From: an uncultured Kiritimatiellota bacterium
GTDB lineage: Bacteria > Verrucomicrobiota > Kiritimatiellia > RFP12 > UBA1067
Direction: 5' to 3'
DNA: 64,000 bases
Assembly: GCA_934635225.1 (NCBI GenBank)
Contig: CAKTYZ010000001.1
Coordinates: 153,608 to 217,607, forward strand
The notes beneath the pieces were generated by a model, which was not told where the DNA came from, did not search any database, and saw nothing but the letters and a program-made list of their open reading frames with translations. Positions 55,141 to 63,461 of this stretch are shown piece after piece. Position numbers and translations under genes: made by a program. Numbering within the stretch: position 1 is the first letter of the stretch; every line of letters starts with the position of its first letter.

Positions 55141-57696
55141 ATGTCTAAAAACGCGGTTGTGCGCAACAACATCTGGAAGTGGCTTATTTTGCTGCTTATC
55201 GCGGGTATCTCCTATTATGTCTGCACGCCTCCGACGGAAAAGTTCCGGTTCGGTCTCGACTTGAAGGGCGGCACGTCCTTCACGCTTGGCGTCGATACTG
55301 GCAAGCTTGCGCAGTCGATCATTGCGGCAAATCCGGCGATCACGAATACTCCCGGCGCGGTCGAGAAGCAGATCGAGAAGACATTGGAAGGGTGTGATGA
55401 CCGCATCATCTCGGTTATCCGTCGCCGTGTTGACGCAATGGGCACGAACGAGCCCGTCATTCAGGGCCTGAAGGACCACCGTCTGCTCGTTCAGCTTCCG
55501 GGCGTCGATGAAGAGGTCCGCAAGGCCGCGAAGGCCTCGCTTCAGAGCGCGGCGTTCCTTGAGTTCCGCCTGACCCACCCGAAGAACGATCAGCTGGTCT
55601 CAAAGCTCCTGTCGAAGGACGTCGCGCCGGAGGGCTACAAGAAGAGCGGCAATGGCTACGCGCGTCTTGAGAACTGGTCCGAGATCTCCCAAAAGCCCGG
55701 TTATGCGGCGCGCCTGGCGGCGTTCGAGGCCCCCGACGCGCGTTACAGCTTCATGTTGGAGGACAACGGCGACGGCACGTATTCGCCGAATTATGTTGCG
55801 CGTTCGACCGAGCCGCGCGTGACGGGCGAGGATCTCGTCTCCGCAGCCGTCCAGCGCGATCCGACTTCGGGCCAGCTTTCGATTGGCTTCCGCCTTTCGG
55901 GCGAAGGTGGGCGCAAGTTCTCAACCCTGACGCGCAACTACAAGGCACATGGCCCGAAGAACCCGAGCGACCGTGGCCGCCAGCTTGCGATCATTCTTGA
56001 CGACACGCTCATCTCGGCGCCGGTCATCAACAGCGAGATCGGCTCGCAGGGCGAGATCACGGGCCGCTTCGACCCGAAGAGCGCGAAGAAGCTCGCGGAC
56101 GAGTTGAACGCGGGTGCGCTTCCGGCTCCGATGAAGATTCTCGCAGAGACGACGGTCGCCCCGACGGTGGGTGACGACGCGATTCACGCGGGCGCGGTCG
56201 CCGCGGCGATGGGCTTCTGCCTTGTCGCGATCTTCATGTTCATCTACTACTGGCGTTCGGGTCTCGTCGCCGACATTGCGCTCTTCCTCGACATTGCGCT
56301 CCTGCCGACGGCCCTCATCCTCTGCGCGAATATCCTCGGCGTCTTTGCGCACGATCCCTCGATGGGTGGCGGCGGCTCGATGCAGCTGCCGGTTCTCACG
56401 ATGCCGGGCATTGCCGGACTCGTCCTCTCGCTGGGCATGGCGGTTGACGCGAACGTCCTCATCTTCGAGCGCATCCGCGAGGAGTTCCAGGCGGGCCGCA
56501 CGGCGGGCAAGGCGATCGAGAACGGCTATGGCCGCGCGTTCACGGCGATCTTCGACTCGAACCTGACGACGATCATCACGGGCATCATCCTCTTCGTCGT
56601 CGGCACGGGTCCTGTGCGCGGGTTCGCGATCACGCTGACGGCGGGTGTCGTCATCTCGATGTTCACGGCGGTTGTCGTCACGCGGCTTGTCTTCGACCAC
56701 TGCGTTGATCCGAGCCGCACGAAGCCGTTCAAGATGTTGCAGGTCTTCAGGAATCCGAAATTCGATTTCATGAAGGTCGAGAAGTACACGGTTGGTGTCG
56801 CGTTTTCGCTTGTCGCGATCACGATGATCATCTTCGCGGTGCGCCTCGCGACAAACAAGGCGTCCGTTCTCTCGGTTGACCTGACGGGCGGCACGTCAAT
56901 CGTCTATGAGCTCAAGCAGGACGCGAAGCCCGAGACGTCGGCGATTCGCGCGGCGCTTGACGAGTTCGACAACGCGGCGGTCATCCAGTATCAGGAAGGC
57001 GTGGGTGATGCGACGCTTCTCGTGAAGACAGGCGAGACGGCGGAGACCGTCAAGGGCGCGGCACTTGAGAACAAGGACGTTGGCGCGTACGTGACGAAGC
57101 TCCTTCAGGCGAAGTTCCCGGAAGCCCAGTTCAAGGCCGCGTCGGTGGACGAGGTCGGCTCGATGGTCGGCAAGGACCTGAAGAACTCGGGCCGCAATGC
57201 GGTTCTCTTCTCGCTCCTTGCGATTCTCGTCTATGTCGGTTTTCGCTTCAAGTTCGGCTTTGGTCTCGGTGCGATTGTCGCATTGGCGCATGATGCGCTG
57301 ATTTCGCTCGGCCTCTTCTCGCTCTGCGGGCGTCAGGTCTCGCTTATCGTCATCACGGCGATCCTGACGATCATCGGCTACTCGGTGAATGATACGGTCG
57401 TCGTCTTCGACCGCATCCGCGAAATGCTCCGTCACGACAAGAAGATGTCGTTCCGCGAGCTTTGCAACGCCTCGATCAACGCATGTCTCTCGCGTACGGT
57501 CATCACGTCCGTGACGACGTTCTTCGCGGTGCTTGCGCTCTTCGCGTTCGGCGACGGCTCGATCTTCGACTTCGCGCTCATCATGCTCTTTGGCGTGGTT
57601 GCGGGCACGTTCTCGTCGATCTTCATCGCGACCCCGATCATGTTCTGGTGGTATAAGGGCAAGCGTCCGACGTTTGACTCGGAAGAGAAGGCGTAA
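55141..57696 (+). CDS. secDF: Protein translocase subunit SecDF (fused)
   Basis: 851 residues, SecD and SecF in one chain. SecD part: FRFGLDLKGGTSFTLGV near 35-50, the P1 domain, and PGIAGLVLSLGMAVDANVLI in the RND core. SecF part from ~540: VDLTGGTSIVYEL, then LAHDALISLGLFSL and GYSVNDTVVVFDRIRE. It uses the proton gradient to pull proteins across after SecA. AGAGGA precedes the ATG. Confidence 0.96.
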   Translation: MSKNAVVRNNIWKWLILLLIAGISYYVCTPPTEKFRFGLDLKGGTSFTLGVDTGKLAQSIIAANPAITNTPGAVEKQIEKTLEGCDDRIISVIRRRVDAMGTNEPVIQGLKDHRLLVQLPGVDEEVRKAAKASLQSAAFLEFRLTHPKNDQLVSKLLSKDVAPEGYKKSGNGYARLENWSEISQKPGYAARLAAFEAPDARYSFMLEDNGDGTYSPNYVARSTEPRVTGEDLVSAAVQRDPTSGQLSIGFRLSGEGGRKFSTLTRNYKAHGPKNPSDRGRQLAIILDDTLISAPVINSEIGSQGEITGRFDPKSAKKLADELNAGALPAPMKILAETTVAPTVGDDAIHAGAVAAAMGFCLVAIFMFIYYWRSGLVADIALFLDIALLPTALILCANILGVFAHDPSMGGGGSMQLPVLTMPGIAGLVLSLGMAVDANVLIFERIREEFQAGRTAGKAIENGYGRAFTAIFDSNLTTIITGIILFVVGTGPVRGFAITLTAGVVISMFTAVVVTRLVFDHCVDPSRTKPFKMLQVFRNPKFDFMKVEKYTVGVAFSLVAITMIIFAVRLATNKASVLSVDLTGGTSIVYELKQDAKPETSAIRAALDEFDNAAVIQYQEGVGDATLLVKTGETAETVKGAALENKDVGAYVTKLLQAKFPEAQFKAASVDEVGSMVGKDLKNSGRNAVLFSLLAILVYVGFRFKFGFGLGAIVALAHDALISLGLFSLCGRQVSLIVITAILTIIGYSVNDTVVVFDRIREMLRHDKKMSFRELCNASINACLSRTVITSVTTFFAVLALFAFGDGSIFDFALIMLFGVVAGTFSSIFIATPIMFWWYKGKRPTFDSEEKA

Positions 57697-58758
57697 GTGG
57701 AGCGCCTCGCCTATCTCATGCGTAGGCTCATCTTGGTGGTTCCGACGTTCGTCGGGATCACCATTGTTTGTTTCGCCCTGACGCGCTTTTTGCCAGGTGG
57801 TCCCGTTGAGATCCGTCTTATGCGGATGAAGGGGCTTGCTGTGCAGGGTGGCGCGGGGGAGTCGGCCTCGGCGACGCGGGCGACAGGCGCGAGCGCGGTC
57901 TCCGAGGCGTATCGAAAGGAGCTGGAGGCGCAGTTCGGCTTTGACAAGCCGCTGGCGCGGCAGTATTGGGATTGGCTGGTCGTGAACCGCATGGGATTGA
58001 GGCTGCCCAGCTACGACTATCCCGACAAGACGGCGGGCGAGCTGATCCGTTCGCGCATCCCTGTCTCGCTTTGGTTCGGGCTTGCGTCGTTCGTCCTGAC
58101 CTATCTCATCTGCATCCCGCTGGGCATCGCAAAGGCGCTTCGTCATCGGCAGGCATTCGACGCGATCTCTTCGCTGATCGTCTTCATCGCCTACGCCGTG
58201 CCGGCCTTTGCGCTGGCGATGCTCCTGAAGATGCTGTTCTGCGGGACGGTCGAAGGCTTTTGGGATGTCTTTCCTTTGGGCGGCCTGTCGAGTGATTTCG
58301 ACCTTGAGCCTTCGTTCGGCGTGTGGTTCATGGATCGTGCCTGGCACATGGTCCTGCCTGTCGTTTGCTATGTCGCGGGATCGTTTGCAATGCTGACGAT
58401 CCTGATGAAGAACTCTCTCCTTGACCAGATCTCGGCGGATTATGTCCGCACGGTGATCGCGAAGGGCGCGACGCGGCGGCGCGCGATCTGGGCGCACGCC
58501 TTCCGAAACGCGCTCATTCCGCTTGCGACAGGCCTCGGGCCAATGATCGGACTCCTGTTTGCGGGATCGATCATCATCGAGACGATTTTCGAGATTCCGG
58601 GCATGGGACGCTTGTCGTGGGATGCCCTGATCGGGCGTGACTATTCCGTCTTTCTCGCGCTTTTGGCTTTGACGGCGAGCTTCCAGCTCGTCGGGAACCT
58701 GATCAGCGACATCCTTTACATGCTGATTGATCCGCGCATTGACTTCTCGCGGAAGTGA
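57697..58758 (+). CDS. Peptide ABC transporter permease (DppB/YejB type)
   Basis: 353 residues. RLILVVPTFVGITIVCFALT is the first helix, RFLPGGPVEIRL the family loop, and DYVRTVIAKGATRRRAIWAHAFRNA near 248-272 the EAA motif that meets the ATPase. The large insert (~50-95) fits YejB. GTG start immediately after the secDF stop; ATG 57718 is an alternative. No binding protein, second permease or ATPase follows; repeat copy B begins 50 bases later. Confidence 0.88.
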   Translation: MERLAYLMRRLILVVPTFVGITIVCFALTRFLPGGPVEIRLMRMKGLAVQGGAGESASATRATGASAVSEAYRKELEAQFGFDKPLARQYWDWLVVNRMGLRLPSYDYPDKTAGELIRSRIPVSLWFGLASFVLTYLICIPLGIAKALRHRQAFDAISSLIVFIAYAVPAFALAMLLKMLFCGTVEGFWDVFPLGGLSSDFDLEPSFGVWFMDRAWHMVLPVVCYVAGSFAMLTILMKNSLLDQISADYVRTVIAKGATRRRAIWAHAFRNALIPLATGLGPMIGLLFAGSIIIETIFEIPGMGRLSWDALIGRDYSVFLALLALTASFQLVGNLISDILYMLIDPRIDFSRK

Positions 58759-58808
58759 CGTGGCCGGCTCGCGTCTGCCTTCATCTGATTCATGATCCTC
58801 ATTTTGCC

Positions 58809-59009
58809 GGTGACTTGTAAAGGGGGCTCTTCCATCCGCATGGAGACGCCTCTTCCATCCGCATAGAGGCGGCTCTTCCATCCGCATCGGTTGACGCACC
58901 CGTTCCAGGTCGTCCCCGGCATCTATGGGGTGGCGTTGTTCGCTTTTCTTCTTTGGTTGCCCCCCTGGCCTTCCTCTCTTCTTTGCTGACCCGTTAGATG
59001 TTGCCATTT
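58809..59009. mobile_element. Dispersed repeat element, copy B (~200 bp)
   Basis: Begins with the same 16 bases as copy A (GGTGACTTGTAAAGGG), goes directly into the 23-bp units, and matches copy A from there to its end with few changes and one 3-base gap. It lacks copy A's left internal part and has no flanking direct repeat that I can see. The minus strand reads MATSNGSAKKRGRPGG from 59007, in frame with copy A's MVISNGSAKKRGKPWG. Confidence 0.7.
58825..58893. repeat. Three 23-bp tandem units in copy B
   Basis: Units start at 58825, 58848 and 58871, with the same core CATCCGCAT as copy A. Confidence 0.85.
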
Positions 59010-59037
59010 CCCGATAAGGGTGGACATTTCCGCTGAG

Positions 59038-59067
59038 TTGACGGGTTTCGTCGGAAAGTGGTATAAT
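59038..59067 (+). promoter_or_regulatory. Strong sigma70 promoter without a nearby coding start
   Basis: TTGACG (59038-59043), an 18-bp spacer, and TGG-TATAAT (hexamer 59062-59067), followed by TCGC. The next supported start codon is 600 bases away. Confidence 0.75.
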
Positions 59068-59073
59068 TCGCTC

Positions 59074-59213
59074 TGATTTCTTCGGGTGGGATGTGCCCTG
59101 CCCGAAAGACGGCTGAAAAAGCCGGATGGCTCTTTGACAGCGGCTGACGGGCACAGACGTCAGCCACCGGTCGAATGGATTCTAAAATTAGGTCTGACCT
59201 GATTTTGGAATCC
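59074..59213 (+). ncRNA. Candidate structured RNA
   Basis: Starting at the predicted transcription start are consecutive hairpins: TTCGGG...CCCGAA, GGCTgaaaaAGCC, GGCTGAC...GTCAGCC, and an 18-bp stem (59177-59194 with 59196-59213, two G-U pairs). It matches none of tmRNA, RNase P or SRP RNA as I know them. The 3' end is undefined. Confidence 0.4.
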
Positions 59214-59605
59214 GGACGGCGAAACCTTTTGCCTGCGGTCGCACATTGGACCGAAAGGAGAAGGACTCGCGGAAACCCATCCGAGGCCCGCGAGGCGTAC
59301 GCAGTCCTGCGTATTTGGCTTTGTGCGAAACGACCAAATTTCCATTCTGAAGCCGAATATGTGGGATGCGTCGCGTGTATGCTCACGCGGCGTGTCCTCT
59401 ATTCCGTGTTTCAGAAAGGCGCTTGGTCGTGCCTTGCACAAGACATAGATGTGAAGACACGCCGTTCCTTTTTCTGCGCCCGGCGACGGAGTCTTGTTCT
59501 TGGTGGGCGCGGAAAGAATGGCGGGAAGGTGTTCAAGAATTGACCTGTGATGAAAAATTGATCGGGCGGACGGGGCAAAAGCCCAGTTTCGGGGGCGGTT
59601 TTTCC

Positions 59606-59622
59606 TTGGCATGAATCTTGCA
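59606..59622 (+). promoter_or_regulatory. Sigma54 (-24/-12) promoter
   Basis: TTGGCATGAATCTTGCA fits TTGGCACG-N4-TTGCA with one change; GG (59608-59609) and GC (59620-59621) are separated by exactly 10 bases. It lies 45 bases before the YbjN-like ATG. Expression would need RpoN and an enhancer-binding activator. Confidence 0.7.
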
Positions 59623-59667
59623 TTTGGCGAAACAACTGAAACCACAATCCCAAAAGGAGCAAGACGA

Positions 59668-60249
59668 ATGAACAAGCTGATGAAGACGATGGGTGCCGCC
59701 CTTGCAGGGGCGGCACTCTGCGGCGCGACAAACGAGACCGCGAAATGCGGTGCGGCAGAAACGACGGCACCCAAGGGTGCCGCGACGACACAGGAGGCGG
59801 ACGCGCAGACGCAGGCTGACGCCAAAAAGGCGCAAGAGGCCGCGAACCGGACGCTGATCGAGGGGTTGCTCAAGAAGGCGGAACTCAAGTACACGGTTGA
59901 CGATTACGGCGACTACAAGCTGGTCTTTGAGGTGAGTGACTGCACACGCACGCAGGTCATGTGGATCGAGACGGACATTCGCGAGGTGGACGGCTATCGG
60001 GTGCTGAGGCTCGTGTCGGGTGCCTATCGCGGCACACTGACGAAGCCCATGGCCATGGAACTGCTGGCTGATGCCTATAAGATTGGATTCTGGGGAATTT
60101 CACGAAAAGACGATGGAGGCTGTAGCGTGTTGTTCAATGCGCAGGTTTCGGCCTCGATCAGTCCCGAAGGCCTCAAGACGTGTTGTGCATCGGTTGCCGA
60201 TGCGGCCGATAGGCTGGAGCGGAAATGGTCGGATTCCGACTCGCTGTAA
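59668..60249 (+). CDS. Exported YbjN-domain-like protein
   Basis: 193 residues with a signal-like N-terminus (MKTMGAALAGAALCGA) and an Ala/Thr/Gln-rich linker. Residues ~65-190 (LIEGLLKKAELKYTVDDYGD, then LVFEVSD and a C-terminal helix with RLERKW) resemble the YbjN/type III chaperone-like fold. AAAAGGAG at 59652-59659 sets the start. The frame opens 57 bases earlier, inside the promoter. The role is unknown; sigma54 control suggests a conditional response. Confidence 0.65.
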   Translation: MNKLMKTMGAALAGAALCGATNETAKCGAAETTAPKGAATTQEADAQTQADAKKAQEAANRTLIEGLLKKAELKYTVDDYGDYKLVFEVSDCTRTQVMWIETDIREVDGYRVLRLVSGAYRGTLTKPMAMELLADAYKIGFWGISRKDDGGCSVLFNAQVSASISPEGLKTCCASVADAADRLERKWSDSDSL

Positions 60250-60288
60250 ACGACAAGGCAGGATGGCGCTTCAAGGGAACCTCTAGAG

Positions 60289-60495
60289 ATGACGACGACA
60301 AGGCCATCCAACAAAGTCTGCGCGACCTGCCAGTCCTGGCATGGCGAGCGGCGCTTTAACGCGCGCACGGGGCTAATCGAGCTCGACCCGTACTTCGGGA
60401 AGGTCACGTCCCCCTGCGCGATGAAATACAAACGCTCCGGCCTCGCCTCTTCGGCGAGTTGCCGGGGGTTTGTGAAGTGGTGCGAACTGCCGTAA
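60289..60495 (+). CDS. Small Cys-rich protein of unknown function
   Basis: 68 residues. Cys11-X2-Cys14 (VCATCQSWHGERR), Cys43 (SPCAMKY) and Cys58 (SASCRGFVKW) could bind one zinc. It resembles small uncharacterised CxxC proteins but I know no function. It lies between the YbjN-like and large membrane genes, 39 bases after the first, on the same strand and probably the same transcript. Confidence 0.6.
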   Translation: MTTTRPSNKVCATCQSWHGERRFNARTGLIELDPYFGKVTSPCAMKYKRSGLASSASCRGFVKWCELP

Positions 60496-60518
60496 AAGTT
60501 AGTTAAGAGATTAGGCAT

Positions 60519-63461
60519 ATGAAGAGCTGTATAGTAAATAGAATCCTACTCCTTTCAATCTTTGTGCTGGCAGATTGTTCTGTTGCGGTAGCAAAGCCAA
60601 AAGCCGAACAAAGGGCTGAGCAGTGCAAGAAATTCGATCTGAACGACGACGGTTTTCAGACTAACAACTACGGCTGGATCATTCGCGTAGACCGCAATCG
60701 CGCCTTTGACAAGTTCGTCGTCACGATGCCGGTGTCCACCGAAAAGTGGCCTTCGGGGTTCGTTGAGATTGACGAAACCGGCAAAGAGAAAAAAGACGCC
60801 GGATTATTTCCTTTTGAGCACGCGCGCGTCCGCTCTCTCGTGATTTGTGGAGATGAGGTTTCTAAAAAACTTGGAGAGGCTTCGTTTGAGACGATTTCAC
60901 TCAAGGGCGTAGAGGAACTTTCGGAGATTGTCATTCGTGGGAAAATACCAAGATTTGAAGAACAGACGAAATGGTTTGGTCTGAAAAAGGACGACGATTG
61001 GCGAAGGGGACTTAAGCGAATAGTCCTTGAAGACCAGGTTGCTGGATTGAAGAACATTTCGTTTCTCGGTGAGGTCAAGTGCCTGTCTTTTGGGACGAAC
61101 GCGGAGGGGCAAATTCGCGAGAAATGGGGCAACAATGGCACGGAGAACGAACTTAAAGTCCTAGAGAAATGCTACGGATTGGAGCAACTTGAAGTCCCTT
61201 ATTGCATGGCGACAAACACAGAGATTCAGTGGGGGGCTCTGATTCGGAACTCGCCCCTGAAAGATCGTGAGGTCGTTTCGGTTGAGTCGGTAGAGAGCGG
61301 CGATAAAATCCCACGGGTCGTGCTTCTGAACCTTGGGGCAAGCGGTGAGATCTCGGACTATGTGACGACGATTCGTAAAGACGCGATTCCAGCGGACTTT
61401 CGTAAATTCATTCGCATGCCGTTTCGGGTGAGGGAAGTCATCGGCGGAAGAATTCCGCAGGGCCTTACACTTGCCTTGAAACGCGGGGGGCTTTTGTTTT
61501 CTCCTGACATTACCGACCCTGCGGATGCAAAAAGGCTTTGCAACAGCAGAAGCGTGATAAGGACATGCCCTGTGCGGATTGCAACGGCGTATGAAGGGCT
61601 TTCCCTTTCAAATTCCGTTGGCATTGTCGCGTCTGATTTTGAGCAAGACGGTTCGTCGTGGTCGTCTTCGATTTCCCTGTTGCGAGGGGAGTCCCTTGAG
61701 AATCGGATTTTCGCGCACCTTGAATTGAGTGGTGTCACTTATCCTGTCCGTATACCGATGACGAAAGGGAGTGAGAAGGACTGCGTTCCTCTGACCTTCA
61801 AATACGGATCTCTGGGTTGGGCGGCTTTCATGTTGGGGCTTACTGGCGCGTGTGTGCTCATCGTGGTGATTCTTGTCGTCGTGTGGTTTTGGGGCTTGCG
61901 GCGGGGAATTGGAAGGCGGCGGATGGCCTTGGCTTCTTTCGGCGTTTGCATCGGCGTCCTCGTTGTCTTCTTGGGGCTAAATGACATTGGCGTTCTGCAG
62001 TACTATGTGGACACTTACCTGACGGGGGCGGCGATGTCCTATCTCAATTCGTCGTTTGTCTCGTCTCTGGCGATTTCCGTGTCTGTCACCGTCGTGAAAC
62101 TTGTCATCGGATTCCTGCAGGGCCTGAAACTGAGCCTGGTCTTTGTCGGGATGGACATCAACTCCGTCTTCCAGCCGGTTCAGGACGTTCTTGAGAAGAT
62201 CTCGACCTATAGCTGGATCTCGACCTGCGTGCTTGCGTTTGTGCGAATCGTTTGCCAGGTGTTGCGAGACGGCGCAGCGTTCGTGTGGTGCGTGTTGGGC
62301 AGTTCGCTGGCGGCGCTCTCGATCCTCAATCTCTTTGGAGCCGGCAGGGGAGCTCGGTTAAGCGGGCGGCTCGTCTCCGTGGCCATGTTCCTGGCTTTGG
62401 GCATTCCGATAGTCCTGTGTTGCTGCGCCTGGTTCTCGTACCGGCTTTCGGACATTTCGGGCGCGGCATTCAATCAGTCCATGACAGATTTCACGTTGCT
62501 TGCCCAGTCCTGCTCGTGGGAAAGCCTGAAGTCGATGGCTGCCGTTCAGGTACTACTGTCGCAGTTCACGGATGCTGTTTCCGGGCTGATCTCCTCGGCA
62601 ATGTATTATATTGCGACAAAGGCATTCGACTGCTTCCTGGTTCCGCTCATGCTGTATGTCGGCTTGAAGATGTCGCTGAAGGGGTTCTCGGATGGCCGTG
62701 AGGCCGAGCTCGTCCAGATTCGCGAAATCCTTGCAGGACAAGCGCACAGGGTTTCGGAGATGCGCGTTCCGCTCGCGGCAGATGGGGAGCCGAATGCGCG
62801 GCTGCCAGGGAGTGAGGGTGCTGAAGGCCTTCCCGAACTGCGCCATCAGAGCCGATGTGCCGAACGGCCGTATTCGACGAGCCGTTTGCCGGCCTTGTGC
62901 AAATGGCTGAAGCCAGAGTGGATTACGGCCGGTGCGGCCGTCGTGCTGTGTCTGCTTTTTGCTGTCACGGCGTTGCGTGATGTGCCAAGTGCGGTTGTCG
63001 AGAATGGTAACGGGACGGAGTCCGCGCCCGTCTTGGGAGCCCCTGCGCCAAAACACCAACCATCTGGGTCATTCACGGGGGGAGAGCTTGCGTTTGGCGT
63101 CTTGGCCTTTGCCGCGTTTCTCCTGTTTGAGTTCTGGTGCTTCCGCAAGGCGAAAGGCGTTTGCGCAGGCATACAGCGGAATGAACTCGTCAAGAAAGCG
63201 CAAGACAAGCTCAAGATGCTGAACGAGAGCAGCTATTGGCTTGACCTTCCCCTTTACGGAGGCCTTGGCGGAACAGTTCTCGGCTTCCTGATCATCTCGA
63301 TTCCGAAGCTGGAATACCTGATGGTCGGCGGACGGATTGTCGCCTATATGTCAACGCTCCTTGGTATCGGCGCGACGTGGTGGATTCAGAAGAAAATCGT
63401 GTCTCCATACAAGACGAAACTGATGGAACAGATGGCGCAAGAGGAGGGCACCCATGAATAA
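60519..63461 (+). CDS. Large membrane protein with a MotA/TolQ/ExbB-like C-terminus
   Basis: 980 residues. A signal peptide (ILLLSIFVLADCSVAVA) precedes an exported region to ~425, weakly LRR-like in places. About six helices follow (430-680), a hydrophilic loop, and four more. The end, LPLYGGLGGTVLGFLI (from ~909) and AYMSTLLGIGATWWI, resembles TM2/TM3 of proton-channel proteins (GLLGTVxG; TTxxGL). The first 400 codons are more AT-rich than nearby genes. I recognise no full-length family. The next gene overlaps by 8 bases. The channel-like reading is inference. Confidence 0.6.
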   Translation: MKSCIVNRILLLSIFVLADCSVAVAKPKAEQRAEQCKKFDLNDDGFQTNNYGWIIRVDRNRAFDKFVVTMPVSTEKWPSGFVEIDETGKEKKDAGLFPFEHARVRSLVICGDEVSKKLGEASFETISLKGVEELSEIVIRGKIPRFEEQTKWFGLKKDDDWRRGLKRIVLEDQVAGLKNISFLGEVKCLSFGTNAEGQIREKWGNNGTENELKVLEKCYGLEQLEVPYCMATNTEIQWGALIRNSPLKDREVVSVESVESGDKIPRVVLLNLGASGEISDYVTTIRKDAIPADFRKFIRMPFRVREVIGGRIPQGLTLALKRGGLLFSPDITDPADAKRLCNSRSVIRTCPVRIATAYEGLSLSNSVGIVASDFEQDGSSWSSSISLLRGESLENRIFAHLELSGVTYPVRIPMTKGSEKDCVPLTFKYGSLGWAAFMLGLTGACVLIVVILVVVWFWGLRRGIGRRRMALASFGVCIGVLVVFLGLNDIGVLQYYVDTYLTGAAMSYLNSSFVSSLAISVSVTVVKLVIGFLQGLKLSLVFVGMDINSVFQPVQDVLEKISTYSWISTCVLAFVRIVCQVLRDGAAFVWCVLGSSLAALSILNLFGAGRGARLSGRLVSVAMFLALGIPIVLCCCAWFSYRLSDISGAAFNQSMTDFTLLAQSCSWESLKSMAAVQVLLSQFTDAVSGLISSAMYYIATKAFDCFLVPLMLYVGLKMSLKGFSDGREAELVQIREILAGQAHRVSEMRVPLAADGEPNARLPGSEGAEGLPELRHQSRCAERPYSTSRLPALCKWLKPEWITAGAAVVLCLLFAVTALRDVPSAVVENGNGTESAPVLGAPAPKHQPSGSFTGGELAFGVLAFAAFLLFEFWCFRKAKGVCAGIQRNELVKKAQDKLKMLNESSYWLDLPLYGGLGGTVLGFLIISIPKLEYLMVGGRIVAYMSTLLGIGATWWIQKKIVSPYKTKLMEQMAQEEGTHE

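Larger units (their letters stand above)
58759..59667. other. 909-bp gene-free stretch: repeat copy B, promoter, structured RNA candidate, sigma54 site
   Basis: No protein gene is supported. In order: repeat copy B (58809-59009), a sigma70 promoter (59038-59067), several hairpins (59074-59213), about 390 bases without a recognised feature, and a -24/-12 promoter (59606-59622). Confidence 0.6.

Noticed and set aside
873..59154. Many long open frames on the minus strand opposite known genes, some over 700 codons
   Set aside because: They are antisense to well-identified plus-strand genes, have no family resemblance and arise from high GC and codon bias.
59074..59600. tmRNA or RNase P RNA
   Set aside because: No tRNA-like ends with a tag frame, and no GAGGAAAGUCC or ACAGAA core of RNase P.
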